Positions 1 to 8,136 of a DNA stretch of 64,000 nucleotides are shown here, piece by piece. The first letter of the stretch is position 1. Every line of letters starts with the position of its first letter. The stretch covers positions 62,001 to 126,000 of the forward strand of contig NZ_FYAU01000029.1 of the NCBI RefSeq assembly GCF_900185725.1. The letters are read 5' to 3'. Under the pieces are notes generated by a model, which saw nothing but the letters and a program-made list of their open reading frames with translations, had not been told where the DNA came from and ran no database searches. This stretch comes from Stappia sp. TSB10P1A (GTDB taxonomy: Bacteria > Pseudomonadota > Alphaproteobacteria > Rhizobiales > Stappiaceae). A program made the translations under genes and the position numbers.

Positions 1-1
1 C

Positions 2-667
2 GATGAGGATCACCTCGGCGACATGGACTTCAAGGTGGCCGGCACCACCAACGGCATCACCTCGCTGCAGATGGACATCAAGATCGACGGCATCACCGAG
101 GAGATCATGCGTGTCGCACTCGGCCAGGCGCGCGACGGCCGCATCCACATCCTCGGCGAGATGTCGCAGGCCCTGTCCGAGGCCCGCGCCGAGCTCGGCG
201 AGCATGCCCCGCGCATCGAGGTGCTGAAGATCCCGGTCGACAAGATCCGTGAAGTCATCGGCTCCGGCGGCAAGGTCATCCGCGAGATCGTCGAGAAGAC
301 TGGCGCCAAGGTCAACATCGAGGACGACGGCACCGTCAAGGTCGCCTCGGCCGACGGCAAGGCGATCAAGGCGGCGATCAACTGGATCAACTCCATCGCC
401 GCCGAGCCGGAAGTCGGCATGATCTACGAGGGCCGCGTCGTCAAGACCGTCGACTTCGGCGCCTTCGTCAACTTCTTCGGCGCCAAGGACGGCCTCGTCC
501 ACATCTCCCAGCTTGCCCCGCAGAAGGTCGCCAAGACCACCGACGTGGTCAAGGAAGGCGACAAGGTCTGGGTCAAGCTGATGGGCTTCGACGAGCGCGG
601 CAAGGTCCGCCTGTCGATGAAGGTCGTCGACCAGGAGACCGGCAAGGAGCTCGCCGCGGAGGACTGA
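2..667 (+). CDS. pnp: Polyribonucleotide nucleotidyltransferase, C-terminal part (5' end outside window)
   Basis: This is the last 221 residues of PNPase, the phosphorolytic 3'-5' exoribonuclease of the degradosome. The frame is open from base 2, so the gene starts before the window. Visible first is the end of the second RNase PH domain ([15 protein letters not shown]). Next comes the KH domain, around residues 75-135 of the fragment, with the GxxG loop in [10 protein letters not shown]. The S1 RNA-binding domain follows from about residue 140 ([21 protein letters not shown]) to near the stop. These are diagnostic PNPase features and the C-terminus looks complete. A strong terminator follows. 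In relatives pnp usually follows rpsO; that gene would lie upstream and cannot be seen. Confidence 0.97.
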   Translation, partial: DEDHLGDMDFKVAGTTNGITSLQMDIKIDGITEEIMRVALGQARDGRIHILGEMSQALSEARAELGEHAPRIEVLKIPVDKIREVIGSGGKVIREIVEKTGAKVNIEDDGTVKVASADGKAIKAAINWINSIAAEPEVGMIYEGRVVKTVDFGAFVNFFGAKDGLVHISQLAPQKVAKTTDVVKEGDKVWVKLMGFDERGKVRLSMKVVDQETGKELAAED

Positions 668-674
668 GCCTTCG

Positions 675-734
675 CGGGCGGCTTTCGCCCGTCTCCACGA
701 CAAAGCGATACGGGCCGGACCTCGCGTCCGGCCC
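675..734 (+). other. Two hairpins in the pnp 3' untranslated region
   Basis: There are two perfect inverted repeats between the pnp stop and its terminator. CGGCGG-type arms at 675-680 and 686-691 enclose the loop GCTTT. GGGCCGGAC (712-720) pairs with GTCCGGCCC (726-734) around a 5-nt loop. Neither is followed by a T run, so they are more likely stabilising or processing structures than terminators. pnp mRNA is known to be controlled through RNA structure at its 5' end in enterobacteria; any role for these 3' hairpins is inference. Confidence 0.5.
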
Positions 735-771
735 ACCGCTCTCTGACAGATCACAGAAAGATCGCTGACAG

Positions 772-799
772 ACCCGCCGGTTTCGGCGGGTTTTGTTTT
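772..799 (+). terminator. Rho-independent terminator of pnp
   Basis: A perfect stem pairs ACCCGCCG (772-779) with CGGCGGGT (784-791) around the loop GTTT. It is followed directly by TTTGTTTTG. This is a textbook intrinsic terminator reading on the plus strand, 105 bp after the pnp stop and 10 bp before the stop of the convergent gene. The minus strand lacks a T tract, so it should act in one direction only. Confidence 0.85.
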
Positions 800-808
800 G
801 CTCGGGCC

Positions 809-2338
809 TCACGAGCCGGAGGGTGCCTCCTTGCCGGCCGCCAGGCGGGCGAGGATCCCGGCGACCGTCATCGCCACGTCGCCCCCGGCCGCGACCCGCA
901 GCCAGCCCGGATAGGCGATCTGCCGTTGGAGCTGCCGCGCCAGGATGTCGCCGGTCGCGTCGGAGGGGCCGCTGGTCCGGCGCTCGACCCGCTGCCGCAG
1001 GGTTTGCGGGTCGGCATCGAGCCACAGGCCGAGAAACGGCACGCCGGCCGCGGCTGCCGCCGCCGCGATCCCCGCCCGGTCGGCCGGCCGCTCGAACACC
1101 GCCTCGGCGATCGCCGCCCCGCCCTGGCGCAGGACCAGCGCGGCGCGCCGCTCCATCTCCCGGTAGACCCTGTCCGACACCTCCGCCCGATAGGCCTCGG
1201 CCGGCAGGCGCGTTTCGGCCGGCACCCCGTGCATCGCCTTGCGGATCCTGTCGCTCTCGATGATCCGCGCCCCCGGCGGCGCGCCGAGATGGGCGGCGAG
1301 CGCTTCCGTCACGGTGGTCTTGCCGGAGCCGCTGAGGCCGGCGATGGCGACACAGCGCGGCGGCTGCGGGTGCAGCAGCGCGCCCGCCAGCTCGAAATAG
1401 CCGCGCGCCGCCTCGGTGAGCCCTTCCGCCCCGCCGCCCTCCTCGATCTGGGTCGCGGTGACATGCGCCCGCACCGCCGCCCGCACCGCCATGAAGAAGG
1501 GCAGCAGGGCGAAGCCCTCGTCGTCGCCGGTCTCGTCGAGATACTGGTTCATGACGAGATTGGCGAGGTCGGCGAACCCGTGATGCCACAGGTCCATCAG
1601 CAGGAAGGCGAGGTCGTAGAGCACGTCGATGGTGGCGATGTCCTCGCTGAACTCGATACAGTCGAAGAGCTGCGGCGTGCCGTCGATCAGGCAGATGTTG
1701 CGCAGGTGCAGGTCGCCGTGGCAGCGCCGGACCCGGCCCTCCCGCGCGCGGGCGTCGAGCAGCTCGGCCTGGCCGGCCAGCGCCGCGCGGAAGGCTTGGG
1801 TGAGGGTCGCCGTCTCCGCCTCGCCGAAGACATGGCTGGTGGCGAAGCCCGCTTCGTTGATGTCGAGCACCCCGGCCATCAGGGCGGCGCCGCCGCGCCC
1901 CCGCGCCGCCGGCGTCTCGCGGTGGAAGCGGGCGATCATCCGCGCCGTCTCGCGCATCAGGGCCGGGGTCAGCCGGCCGGCGCGGGCCATCCGGTCCAGC
2001 AGGCAATCCTGGTCGAAGCGCGCCATCTCCACCACCGCGTCGACCAGCCGCCCGGCGCCGTCCAGCACCAGCCGGCCGTCGGCCTCCTCGGTGATCCGGC
2101 GACAGCCGAGGTAAAGTCCCGGCGCGGTCCTGGAATTCAGCTCCACTTCGGCGGCGCAGGCGGCGAGGCGCAACTCCGGCGTCGAGAAGTCGACATAGGG
2201 CAGCTTCACCGCCCGCTTCATCTTCCAGGCCCGCTCGCCGGCCAGCACCACATGCGAGATATGGGTCTCGATGACCTCGACCGGCCCCGGCATGTCGGCC
2301 AGCAGGGCCATCGCTGCGCTCTGGTCGTCGACGATCAT
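809..2338 (-). CDS. Two-domain APH-like kinase / P-loop ATPase
   Basis: This 509-residue protein has an N-terminal half resembling aminoglycoside phosphotransferase-type kinases: the Brenner-like motif CHGDLHLRNICL, then LFDCIEF, at about residues 210-235. The C-terminal half is a zeta-toxin/gluconate-kinase-like P-loop NTPase with Walker A GLSGSGKTT near residue 335. Such APH + AAA fusions (COG2187 + COG0645) are widespread in proteobacteria and their substrate is not known to me. The start at 2338 (MIVDDQSAAM) was chosen because the further open frame to 2566 has shadow-like composition and would overlap the divergent LysE gene. It converges on the pnp terminator. A phosphotransferase is likely; antibiotic resistance should not be assumed. 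Confidence 0.85.
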   Translation of the reverse strand: MIVDDQSAAMALLADMPGPVEVIETHISHVVLAGERAWKMKRAVKLPYVDFSTPELRLAACAAEVELNSRTAPGLYLGCRRITEEADGRLVLDGAGRLVDAVVEMARFDQDCLLDRMARAGRLTPALMRETARMIARFHRETPAARGRGGAALMAGVLDINEAGFATSHVFGEAETATLTQAFRAALAGQAELLDARAREGRVRRCHGDLHLRNICLIDGTPQLFDCIEFSEDIATIDVLYDLAFLLMDLWHHGFADLANLVMNQYLDETGDDEGFALLPFFMAVRAAVRAHVTATQIEEGGGAEGLTEAARGYFELAGALLHPQPPRCVAIAGLSGSGKTTVTEALAAHLGAPPGARIIESDRIRKAMHGVPAETRLPAEAYRAEVSDRVYREMERRAALVLRQGGAAIAEAVFERPADRAGIAAAAAAAGVPFLGLWLDADPQTLRQRVERRTSGPSDATGDILARQLQRQIAYPGWLRVAAGGDVAMTVAGILARLAAGKEAPSGS

Positions 2339-2534
2339 CCGTTCCGCCTTTCGCCGTTGCCCGGCATCGCGATGCCAGAGGACCGCTGGGGCCCCCGCGC
2401 TCGCCCGCGCGTCCGGCACGATGGAGCAAAGCTCAGCCCGGCGTGATGAAAACTCAGCAGAACGGATCGGGCTTCTGTGGTCAAGTGTCCCGGCGGTCGC
2501 ACCACGCGGGCGGACCGGAAGCACGAGCGAGGCA

Positions 2535-3128
2535 ATGGAACCCACGACACTGGCGGCGCTCGCCATCTATGCCTTCGTGATGTCGATCACGCCGGGCCCC
2601 AACAACCTGATGCTGACGACCTCCGGCCTGATCTTCGGCATGGCGCGGACCTGGCCGCATATTCTCGGCATTCCCTTCGGCGTCGCGGTGCAGCTTTCCG
2701 CCGTCGGCGCCGGCCTTGGCGCGGTCTTCGCGCTCGAGCCGCGGCTGCAGGTCGCCTTGAAGCTGGTCGGCACCCTGTATCTGCTCTGGCTGGCGGCCAA
2801 GCTCTGGCGCGCGGCCGAACTCAGCGATGCCTCGATGGCCGCGCCCATCAGCTTCTTCCAGGCCGCCGCCTTTCAGTTCGTCAATCCCAAGGCCTGGCTG
2901 ATCGCCGTCACCGTCATCGCCGCCTTCGTCGCGCCGGGCGAGGGCTATGTCGGGCGGCTGGCGCTGGTGTGTCTTGTCTTCGCGGTGGTCGGCATTCCCT
3001 GCATGTCGGTCTGGGCGGCGTTCGGGGCGGGCCTGCGCAAGGTGCTGCGCGATCCCCGCAAGCTGCTCATGGTCAACCGGACGATGGCCGGCCTCGCCGC
3101 GCTGACCGCCGGCCTGTTCTGGCTGTGA
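2535..3128 (+). CDS. LysE/RhtB-family amino-acid exporter
   Basis: This 197-residue inner-membrane protein carries the LysE-family N-terminal signature ITPGPNNLML around residues 17-26 and about six hydrophobic segments, the usual size for LysE/RhtB translocators. Family members export amino acids or their derivatives by proton antiport; the substrate cannot be read from sequence. The start ATG at 2535 has a weak GAGCGAGG ribosome site 5-11 bp upstream. The gene is followed at once by two cupin genes with GTGA/ATGA-type junctions, forming a three-gene operon divergent from the kinase-like gene. Confidence 0.88.
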   Translation: MEPTTLAALAIYAFVMSITPGPNNLMLTTSGLIFGMARTWPHILGIPFGVAVQLSAVGAGLGAVFALEPRLQVALKLVGTLYLLWLAAKLWRAAELSDASMAAPISFFQAAAFQFVNPKAWLIAVTVIAAFVAPGEGYVGRLALVCLVFAVVGIPCMSVWAAFGAGLRKVLRDPRKLLMVNRTMAGLAALTAGLFWL

Positions 3129-3136
3129 GCGCTGTC

Positions 3137-3544
3137 ATGGAGGTGGTCGAAGCGGACGCGGACACGGTCTATACTTGGGGCGACGCCTGCCTCGGCTGGC
3201 GCCTGCTGGAGCTGGACGGGCTGCAATTGCGTCAGGAACGGATGCCGCCGGGAGCGCGGGAAGAGCCGCATGAGCATCGCCGCGCCCGCCAGGTGTTCTA
3301 TGTGCTGGAGGGAGAAATGACCCTGGTCACGCCGCAGGCGGTGCTGCGCGCCGGCCCGCGCCAGGGGCTGCATGTGCCGCCCGGACAGCCGCACTGGGTC
3401 CGCAACGACGGCGCGGCCGACCTGGTTTTCCTCCTCGTCTCGGCGCCCTCGACCGCCGGCGACCGGCTGCCGGTCGACCCTGCCGGCTGGCCGGTGCCCA
3501 CGCTCCCCTCGCATCCGCAAACGGCAGAAGGTGACAGCCGATGA
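3137..3544 (+). CDS. Small cupin-domain protein
   Basis: This 135-residue single-domain cupin has cupin motif 1 EEPHEHRRARQVFYVLEGEM (about residues 42-61) with the metal-binding histidines and glutamine. Motif 2 is LHVPPGQPHWVRND (about 78-91), carrying the second metal histidine. Function beyond a metal-binding beta-barrel is not determined. A GTG at 3125, overlapping the upstream stop as GTGA, is an alternative start that would add four residues. The stop overlaps the start of the next cupin by ATGA, so the two are probably translated together. Confidence 0.8.
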   Translation: MEVVEADADTVYTWGDACLGWRLLELDGLQLRQERMPPGAREEPHEHRRARQVFYVLEGEMTLVTPQAVLRAGPRQGLHVPPGQPHWVRNDGAADLVFLLVSAPSTAGDRLPVDPAGWPVPTLPSHPQTAEGDSR

Positions 3545-4083
3545 CCCCGATCGTTCGACCCGAAAACCTGTCGCTGCAGACCCAGCGCCATGGCGAGAGC
3601 TTCGAGGCGCGCATGGCCTCGATCGCCGCCCCGTTCGGCGCCCGCCGGCTCGGCGCCCGCTATGTGGAAGTGCCGGCCGGCAAGCGGGCCTGGCCGTACC
3701 ATTGCCACCACGCCAATGACGAGATGTTCGTGATTCTCTCCGGCACCGGCCGGCTGCGCTATGGCGGGGGGGGGCATGCGCTGCGCGCCGGCGATGTCGT
3801 CGTCTGCCCGGCCGGCGGGCCGGCCACCGCGCATCAGTTGATCGCCGATGACGACGGACCGCTGCGCTATCTCGCCGTCAGCAGCATGCATGAGCCGGAC
3901 GTGATGGAATATCCCGACAGCGGCAAGCTGGTCGCCTTCGCCGGGGCGGCGCCGGGCGGCGACAAGGCGGCCCGGCGGCTGGAGGTCGTGCTGCGCCGGG
4001 ACGCCGTCGTCGACTACTGGGCCGGAGAAGGGGAGGCAGAAGGAGAGGCGGAGGCAGAGGCGGAAAGAGGCGAGGGTGGCTGA
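3541..4083 (+). CDS. Cupin-domain protein with an acidic low-complexity tail
   Basis: This 180-residue cupin resembles COG3837-type proteins. Motif 1 is WPYHCHHANDEMFVILSG (about residues 51-68) and the second half is LRAGDVVVCPAG, without an obvious third histidine. After a normal cupin end near residue 158, the last 20 residues are a Glu/Ala/Gly repeat (EGEAEGEAEAEAE). The 3' end overlaps the convergent LysR gene by 70 bp exactly in this repeat. The tail may be a recent extension by purine-repeat expansion. Function unknown; the operon suggests a role tied to the LysE exporter. Confidence 0.78.
   Translation: MTPIVRPENLSLQTQRHGESFEARMASIAAPFGARRLGARYVEVPAGKRAWPYHCHHANDEMFVILSGTGRLRYGGGGHALRAGDVVVCPAGGPATAHQLIADDDGPLRYLAVSSMHEPDVMEYPDSGKLVAFAGAAPGGDKAARRLEVVLRRDAVVDYWAGEGEAEGEAEAEAERGEGG
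4014..4083. repeat. Purine-rich low-complexity repeat shared by two convergent gene ends
   Basis: The plus strand is an almost pure purine run with degenerate GAGGCGGAGGCAGA units. It encodes the Glu/Ala tail of the cupin on one strand and the Ser/Ala/Pro tail of the LysR protein on the other. Both reading frames terminate inside or just outside it. Repeat-length change would alter both proteins at once. Confidence 0.7.
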
Positions 4084-4961
4084 CCGGCAGCCTCGGCCAG
4101 CAGCCAGCTCCGCAGGTTGCGGATGCGCCGGTCGCGCTGCAGCGCCGGCGGATAGCACAGATGGTAGCCGGCATCGGCGGCGAGCGTGTGGTCGAACAGC
4201 CGGGCGAGGCGTCCGGCGGCCATGTCCTGGCCGGCGATCTCCAGGCCCGCCAGCGTCACGCCGGCCCCGTCGATCGCCGCCTTCAGCCCGAGCCCGGACG
4301 AATCGACCAGCGTCACCGCCGCCGGGCGCAGCGGCCCGCCCGGCAGTCCGGCGTTCCAGCGCTCGAACGCCTCGCGCCGGTTCTGCGACAGGAACAGGAT
4401 GCTGCGGCCGATCTGCCGCCGGGCGCTCTCCTCGTCCGGCCGGACAAGGCCGGGGGCGCCGAGCAGGCCGAGGCTCTCCTCGAACAGCAGGTCCGAGATC
4501 ACCCCCGGCCAGGAGCCGCGCCCGTGGCGGACGGCGGCGTCGGCGGCGCCCGCCGGCAGGTCGACGCTGGCCTGGCCGGTCGAAATCAGCAGCTCGAAGC
4601 CGGCCCGCGCGAAGGGATAGCGCGTCAGGCGCGGCGACAGCCAGTGCGCCGCGAAGGTCGGCAGCATCGACAGCCGCAGCGGCCCGAGCTTGCGCTCGCT
4701 CTTCAGCAGCCCCACCGCCTCGGCGATGCGGCCGAAGCCGGCGGTGAGTTCGGGCGACAGCGCCTGGCCGGTCTCGGTCAGTTCCAGCCGCGGCCCGACC
4801 CGGCGCATCAGCTCGACCCCCAGCACCGTTTCCAGCGCCCGCAACTGATGGCTGATGGCGGAGGGCGTCACGCCGATCTCCCCCGCCGCCGCCTTGATCG
4901 ACAGATGCCGTGCCGCCGCCTCGAAGGCGCGCAGCGCCGTGAGCGGCGCGGCAAGCCGCAT
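4014..4961 (-). CDS. LysR-family transcriptional regulator (GcvA-like)
   Basis: A 315-residue LysR regulator: an N-terminal winged HTH at about residues 8-65 (LRAFEAAARHLS, VTPSAISHQLRALE), then the periplasmic-binding-like effector domain. The start MRLAAPLTALRAF matches the normal GcvA-like N-terminus. Further in-frame starts up to 5129 would add an unstructured extension and were not used. The C-terminus ends in a Ser/Ala/Pro repeat that is the antisense reading of the cupin tail repeat. It lies tail-to-tail with the LysE-cupin operon and head-to-head with the MocR gene, so its targets may be either. Confidence 0.88.
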   Translation of the reverse strand: MRLAAPLTALRAFEAAARHLSIKAAAGEIGVTPSAISHQLRALETVLGVELMRRVGPRLELTETGQALSPELTAGFGRIAEAVGLLKSERKLGPLRLSMLPTFAAHWLSPRLTRYPFARAGFELLISTGQASVDLPAGAADAAVRHGRGSWPGVISDLLFEESLGLLGAPGLVRPDEESARRQIGRSILFLSQNRREAFERWNAGLPGGPLRPAAVTLVDSSGLGLKAAIDGAGVTLAGLEIAGQDMAAGRLARLFDHTLAADAGYHLCYPPALQRDRRIRNLRSWLLAEAAGQPPSPLSASASASPSASPSPAQ

Positions 4962-5122
4962 CGCCCTCTCTGTCGCTGTCCTGTCTGCTGTTGTCCTGTC
5001 CACCGGGCGCGGCGGGACCAGGGTCGGGGCGGCAAAGGCGGAGTGCGCGTCCTGGCGCATGGCGGTGGTCCGGTCGGCTGCGGGGGAAAGCGGGACTTTC
5101 ATGACGGGCCATGCTATGGGCT

Positions 5123-5160
5123 GTGACACTTCGTTAAAACAGCAAAAGTGTCACGTTACA
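5123..5160. promoter_or_regulatory. Probable MocR operator
   Basis: A perfect 9-bp inverted repeat is formed by GTGACACTT (5123-5131) and AAGTGTCAC (5146-5154), whose starts lie 23 bp apart, about two helical turns. The right arm runs into a near-palindrome TGTcACGTtACA (5149-5160). The block ends 14 bp before the start codon of the MocR gene. MocR regulators commonly bind paired sites at their own promoter, so autoregulation is the likely role (inference). Confidence 0.5.
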
Positions 5161-5174
5161 CTCCGGGAGTTCGC

Positions 5175-6590
5175 ATGCGCCTGCAATCGCCCTGGCACCC
5201 GCGTCTGGCCGAGATCGACGGCTCGCCCGCCGAACGGCTCGATGCCGCCCTGTCGCAGGACATCCTGTCCGGGGCTCTGCCGGTCGGCGCCCGCCTGCCG
5301 GCGCAGCGCGATCTCGCCTGGCGCCTCGGCATCGGTCTCGGCACGGTGACCAAGGCCTATGCCATGCTGGAGCGGCGCGGGCTGCTGCGCTCCGAGCGCG
5401 GCGCCGGAACCTTCGTCGCCGCGACGGCGGCGCGGCATGGCGACTTCATCGACCTGTCGCGCAACGTGCCGCCGTCGGCCGTCGGCGAGAGGCTGCCGGG
5501 GCGCACCCTTGCGGCGCTGGCAAGGCGCATCGATGCCGAGATGCTCAGCACCTATCCGCCGGTCGCCGGCCATCCCCGCTTCCGCAACGAGCTGGCCCGC
5601 TGGTTCCGCCGCCTCGGCATGGAGGCCGATCCCGCCTGCCTGCTTCTGACCGGCGGCGCCCAGCATGCGCTGGCCGTCGCCCTCACCACCGTCTGCGGTC
5701 CCGGCGGCACGCTGGTGGTGGAGGCGCAGACCTATCCCGGCGTGCTGGCGCTCGCCAGGCATCTCGGCCTGCGCGTCGTCGGCGTCGCCATGGACGGGCA
5801 GGGCATGCGGCCAGAGGCTCTCGATGAGGCTCTCGACGAGGCGCTGGGGCGGGCTCTGAAGGACGCGGGGGGAGGCGGCACCGCCGTCTATCTGACGCCG
5901 ACCATGCAGAACCCGACCACCGGCTCGATGGACCGGGGCCGCCGCGACGCGATCGTCGCGCTGTGCCGCGCCCGCGACGTCATGCTGATCGAGGACGATG
6001 TCTACCGGCTGGTGCCGGAGCCGGACTTTCCCCCGCTCGCCAGCCTCGCCCCCGAGCGGGTCTTCTATGTCAACAGCCTGTCGAAGACGCTCAACCCGGC
6101 GCTGCGCATCGGCGGGCTGGTGGTGCCGCCGGCCTGGTTCGAGCGGGCGGAGGCGGCGCTCCATGCCAGCGGCCTGATGATCTCGCCGCTCGGCTGCGCG
6201 GTGATGGAGCAATGGGTGCTGGACGGCACGGCGGAGGCGATCGGCGCGGCAATCCGCGAGGAGGCGCGGCGCCGCCGGGCGCTGGCTTCCGCGATCCTCG
6301 GCCCGGCCCTGCGCGAGGCCCGCCATGTCGGCTATCATGTCTGGCTGCCGCTCGCCCCGCCGCTGGCGGCGGCGCTGGAGGTGGCGGCGCGGGCGCTCGG
6401 GGTTCTGGTCACCCCGCCCGAGTCCACTCGGGCCGCCTCAACCCTCATCGCGCCGGATCCGGCCGCCTCCGGCGTGCGCCTGTGCATCGGCGGTCCGGCG
6501 CCGGACGATCTGGAGGCGGCCCTGCGCGCCATTGCCGGCCTTCTCGGCAATCTCGGCGCACCCGCGCCCGCCCGCCCCGTCCTTGCCTGA
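5175..6590 (+). CDS. MocR-family regulator (GntR HTH fused to an aminotransferase fold)
   Basis: This 471-residue protein has an N-terminal GntR-type winged helix (LPAQRDLAWRLGIGLGTVTKAY, about residues 41-62). A linker leads to a full fold-I aminotransferase-like domain with the PLP-binding lysine in VNSLSKTLNP near residue 303. This is the PdxR/GabR/TauR architecture, in which PLP or a PLP-amino acid adduct is the effector. The ATG at 5175 was chosen over a GTG at 5148 because the GTG lies inside the operator palindrome. The gene converges on an aminotransferase with an 8-bp gap. Candidate targets are itself and the nearby aminotransferase/M81 island. Confidence 0.9.
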   Translation: MRLQSPWHPRLAEIDGSPAERLDAALSQDILSGALPVGARLPAQRDLAWRLGIGLGTVTKAYAMLERRGLLRSERGAGTFVAATAARHGDFIDLSRNVPPSAVGERLPGRTLAALARRIDAEMLSTYPPVAGHPRFRNELARWFRRLGMEADPACLLLTGGAQHALAVALTTVCGPGGTLVVEAQTYPGVLALARHLGLRVVGVAMDGQGMRPEALDEALDEALGRALKDAGGGGTAVYLTPTMQNPTTGSMDRGRRDAIVALCRARDVMLIEDDVYRLVPEPDFPPLASLAPERVFYVNSLSKTLNPALRIGGLVVPPAWFERAEAALHASGLMISPLGCAVMEQWVLDGTAEAIGAAIREEARRRRALASAILGPALREARHVGYHVWLPLAPPLAAALEVAARALGVLVTPPESTRAASTLIAPDPAASGVRLCIGGPAPDDLEAALRAIAGLLGNLGAPAPARPVLA

Positions 6591-6598
6591 GCGCCTTG

Positions 6599-7921
6599 TC
6601 AGCCGAGCAGCGCGTCGAGCGTCTCGCCGAGCAGGCGCACCATCTCGGCCAGTTCCGCGCCCGTTGCCGTATAGGGCGGGGCGAGCAGCACATGGTCGCC
6701 CGCCTCCCCGTCCACCGTGCCGGCGCCGGGATAGCACAACAGCCCGCGCGCCTGCGCCTCGCGCTTGATTGTAGCGGCAAGCTGCCGCTCGGGCGCGAAG
6801 GGGGCCTTGCTGTCGCGGTCGGCGACCAGTTCCAGCGCGAAGAAGAAGCCGCGCCCGCGAATGTCGCCGACATGCGGATGCTGGCCGAAGCGCGCCTCCA
6901 GCAGCGCCCGCACTAGCCGCTCCTCGGCCTGGACCTTCTCCACCAGCTTCTCGCGGCGGATGATCTTCTGCGTCGCCAGCGCCCCGGCACAGGCGACCGG
7001 GTGGCCGACGAACGTATGCCCGTGCTGGAACGCGCCCGACCCGTCCGCGAAAGCGGCATGGACATGCCCGCCGACCAGCACCGCGCCGAGCGGCAGGAAG
7101 CCCGCCCCCAGCCCCTTGGCGACCGTCATCAGGTCCGGGGCGATGCCTTCGGCAAGACAGGCATGCAAGGAGCCGGTGCGGCCCATGCCGCACATCACCT
7201 CGTCGAGGATCAGCAACACCCCGTGCCGGTCGCAGATCTCGCGGATCCGGCGGAAATAGCCGGGCGCCGGCGGCACCGCGCCGAGCGTTGCCCCCGACAC
7301 GGTCTCGGCGATGAAGGCGGAGACGGTGCCCGGCCCCAGCTCCAGGATCTTCGCCTCCAGCTCGTCGGCGGCGCGCAACCCATAGTCTTCCGCGCTCTCG
7401 CCCTCCTGCCGGCCGCGATAGGCATGGCAGGGCGAGATGTGATGCATGTCGATGAGGAGGTCGGCATAGGCGGCGCGGCGCGCCCGGTTGCCCCCCGCCG
7501 ACAGGGCGCCGAGCGTGTTGCCGTGATAGCTCTGCCAGCGGCTGATCACATGCCGGCGCGCCGGCTCGCCGCGCTCGCGGTGATACTGATGCGCCATCTT
7601 CAGCGCGCATTCCACCGCCTCCGAGCCGCTCAGCACGAAATAGACCTTGTCGAGCCCGCGCGGCGCCCCCTCGACCAGCAGGTCGGCCAGCTCTTCCGCC
7701 GGTTCGCTGGTGAAGAAGCCGCTATGGGCATAGGCGAGGCGCCCGGCCTGCGCGGCGATGGCCTCCGCCACTTCCTGCTGGCTGTGGCCGAGGCAGGAGA
7801 CGGCAGCGCCGCCGCAGGCGTCGAGATAGCGCCGCCCGTCGCTCCCCAGGATGTAGCTGCCCTCGCCGGCGACGGCGAGCGGCGGGGTGGCGCGGGCGGA
7901 TCGGTGGAAGACGTGGCTCAT
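6599..7921 (-). CDS. Class III PLP-dependent aminotransferase
   Basis: This 440-residue protein covers the whole class III (omega) aminotransferase fold. Visible are SGSEAVECALKMA (cofactor phosphate site), WQSYHGNT, ILDEVMCGMGRTG (aspartate that pairs with the PLP pyridine nitrogen) and TVAKGLGAGF with the Schiff-base lysine. The acceptor and donor are not decided by sequence; gamma- or omega-amino compounds with pyruvate or 2-oxoglutarate are typical. It is transcribed away from the M81/oxidoreductase operon across a 215-bp intergenic region that carries the IclR-type motif, so it may belong to the same regulon. A second paralogue lies at 18631. Confidence 0.9.
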   Translation of the reverse strand: MSHVFHRSARATPPLAVAGEGSYILGSDGRRYLDACGGAAVSCLGHSQQEVAEAIAAQAGRLAYAHSGFFTSEPAEELADLLVEGAPRGLDKVYFVLSGSEAVECALKMAHQYHRERGEPARRHVISRWQSYHGNTLGALSAGGNRARRAAYADLLIDMHHISPCHAYRGRQEGESAEDYGLRAADELEAKILELGPGTVSAFIAETVSGATLGAVPPAPGYFRRIREICDRHGVLLILDEVMCGMGRTGSLHACLAEGIAPDLMTVAKGLGAGFLPLGAVLVGGHVHAAFADGSGAFQHGHTFVGHPVACAGALATQKIIRREKLVEKVQAEERLVRALLEARFGQHPHVGDIRGRGFFFALELVADRDSKAPFAPERQLAATIKREAQARGLLCYPGAGTVDGEAGDHVLLAPPYTATGAELAEMVRLLGETLDALLG

Positions 7922-7933
7922 CGCGGGACCTTT

Positions 7934-7980
7934 GCGGAAAGCGGCAGGCGGGCAGGCGGCAGGCGGAAAGCGGCAGGCGG
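7934..7980. repeat. Short direct repeat upstream of the aminotransferase
   Basis: The 18-bp unit GCGGAAAGCGGCAGGCGG occurs at 7934-7951 and again at 7963-7980, with a partial GGCAGGCGG copy between them. It lies in the leader of the minus-strand aminotransferase gene. No protein-binding family is suggested; slippage is a possible origin. Confidence 0.7.
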
Positions 7981-8006
7981 ATCGGCCGGGGCGATGCGGC
8001 CGTCGA

Positions 8007-8036
8007 TTGACAGCGGTCCGGATTCGCCCCTAGGAT
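8007..8036 (+). promoter_or_regulatory. Candidate promoter of the first M81 operon
   Basis: TTGACA (8007-8012) is followed after 18 bp by TAGGAT (8031-8036). The predicted transcription start, near 8043, coincides with the IclR-type motif. The arrangement matches that of the candidate promoter at 12319, which supports both. Confidence 0.55.
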
Positions 8037-8045
8037 CATCCGCAT

Positions 8046-8074
8046 AGTGAACACAAATCCGCTAAACGGACAAG
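8046..8074 (+). promoter_or_regulatory. IclR-type operator, copy A
   Basis: The sequence is A-GTGAACAC-N11-ACGGACAA-G: two half-sites 19 bp apart. The same layout recurs at 11287 and 12356. Position just downstream of the -10 suggests repression by roadblock. Assignment to the IclR protein encoded at 11349 is inference from proximity. Confidence 0.55.
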
Positions 8075-8136
8075 CCTGTGGCGCGACAGCCCCGATTTTC
8101 TCCCGATCCCCTCCACCCGACCAGAAAGAGAGCGTG

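Noticed and set aside
573-2429. Long minus-strand frame overlapping the kinase-like gene in another register and the pnp end
   Set aside because: Arg/Gly/Pro-rich shadow; the register 809-2338 contains the kinase and Walker motifs.
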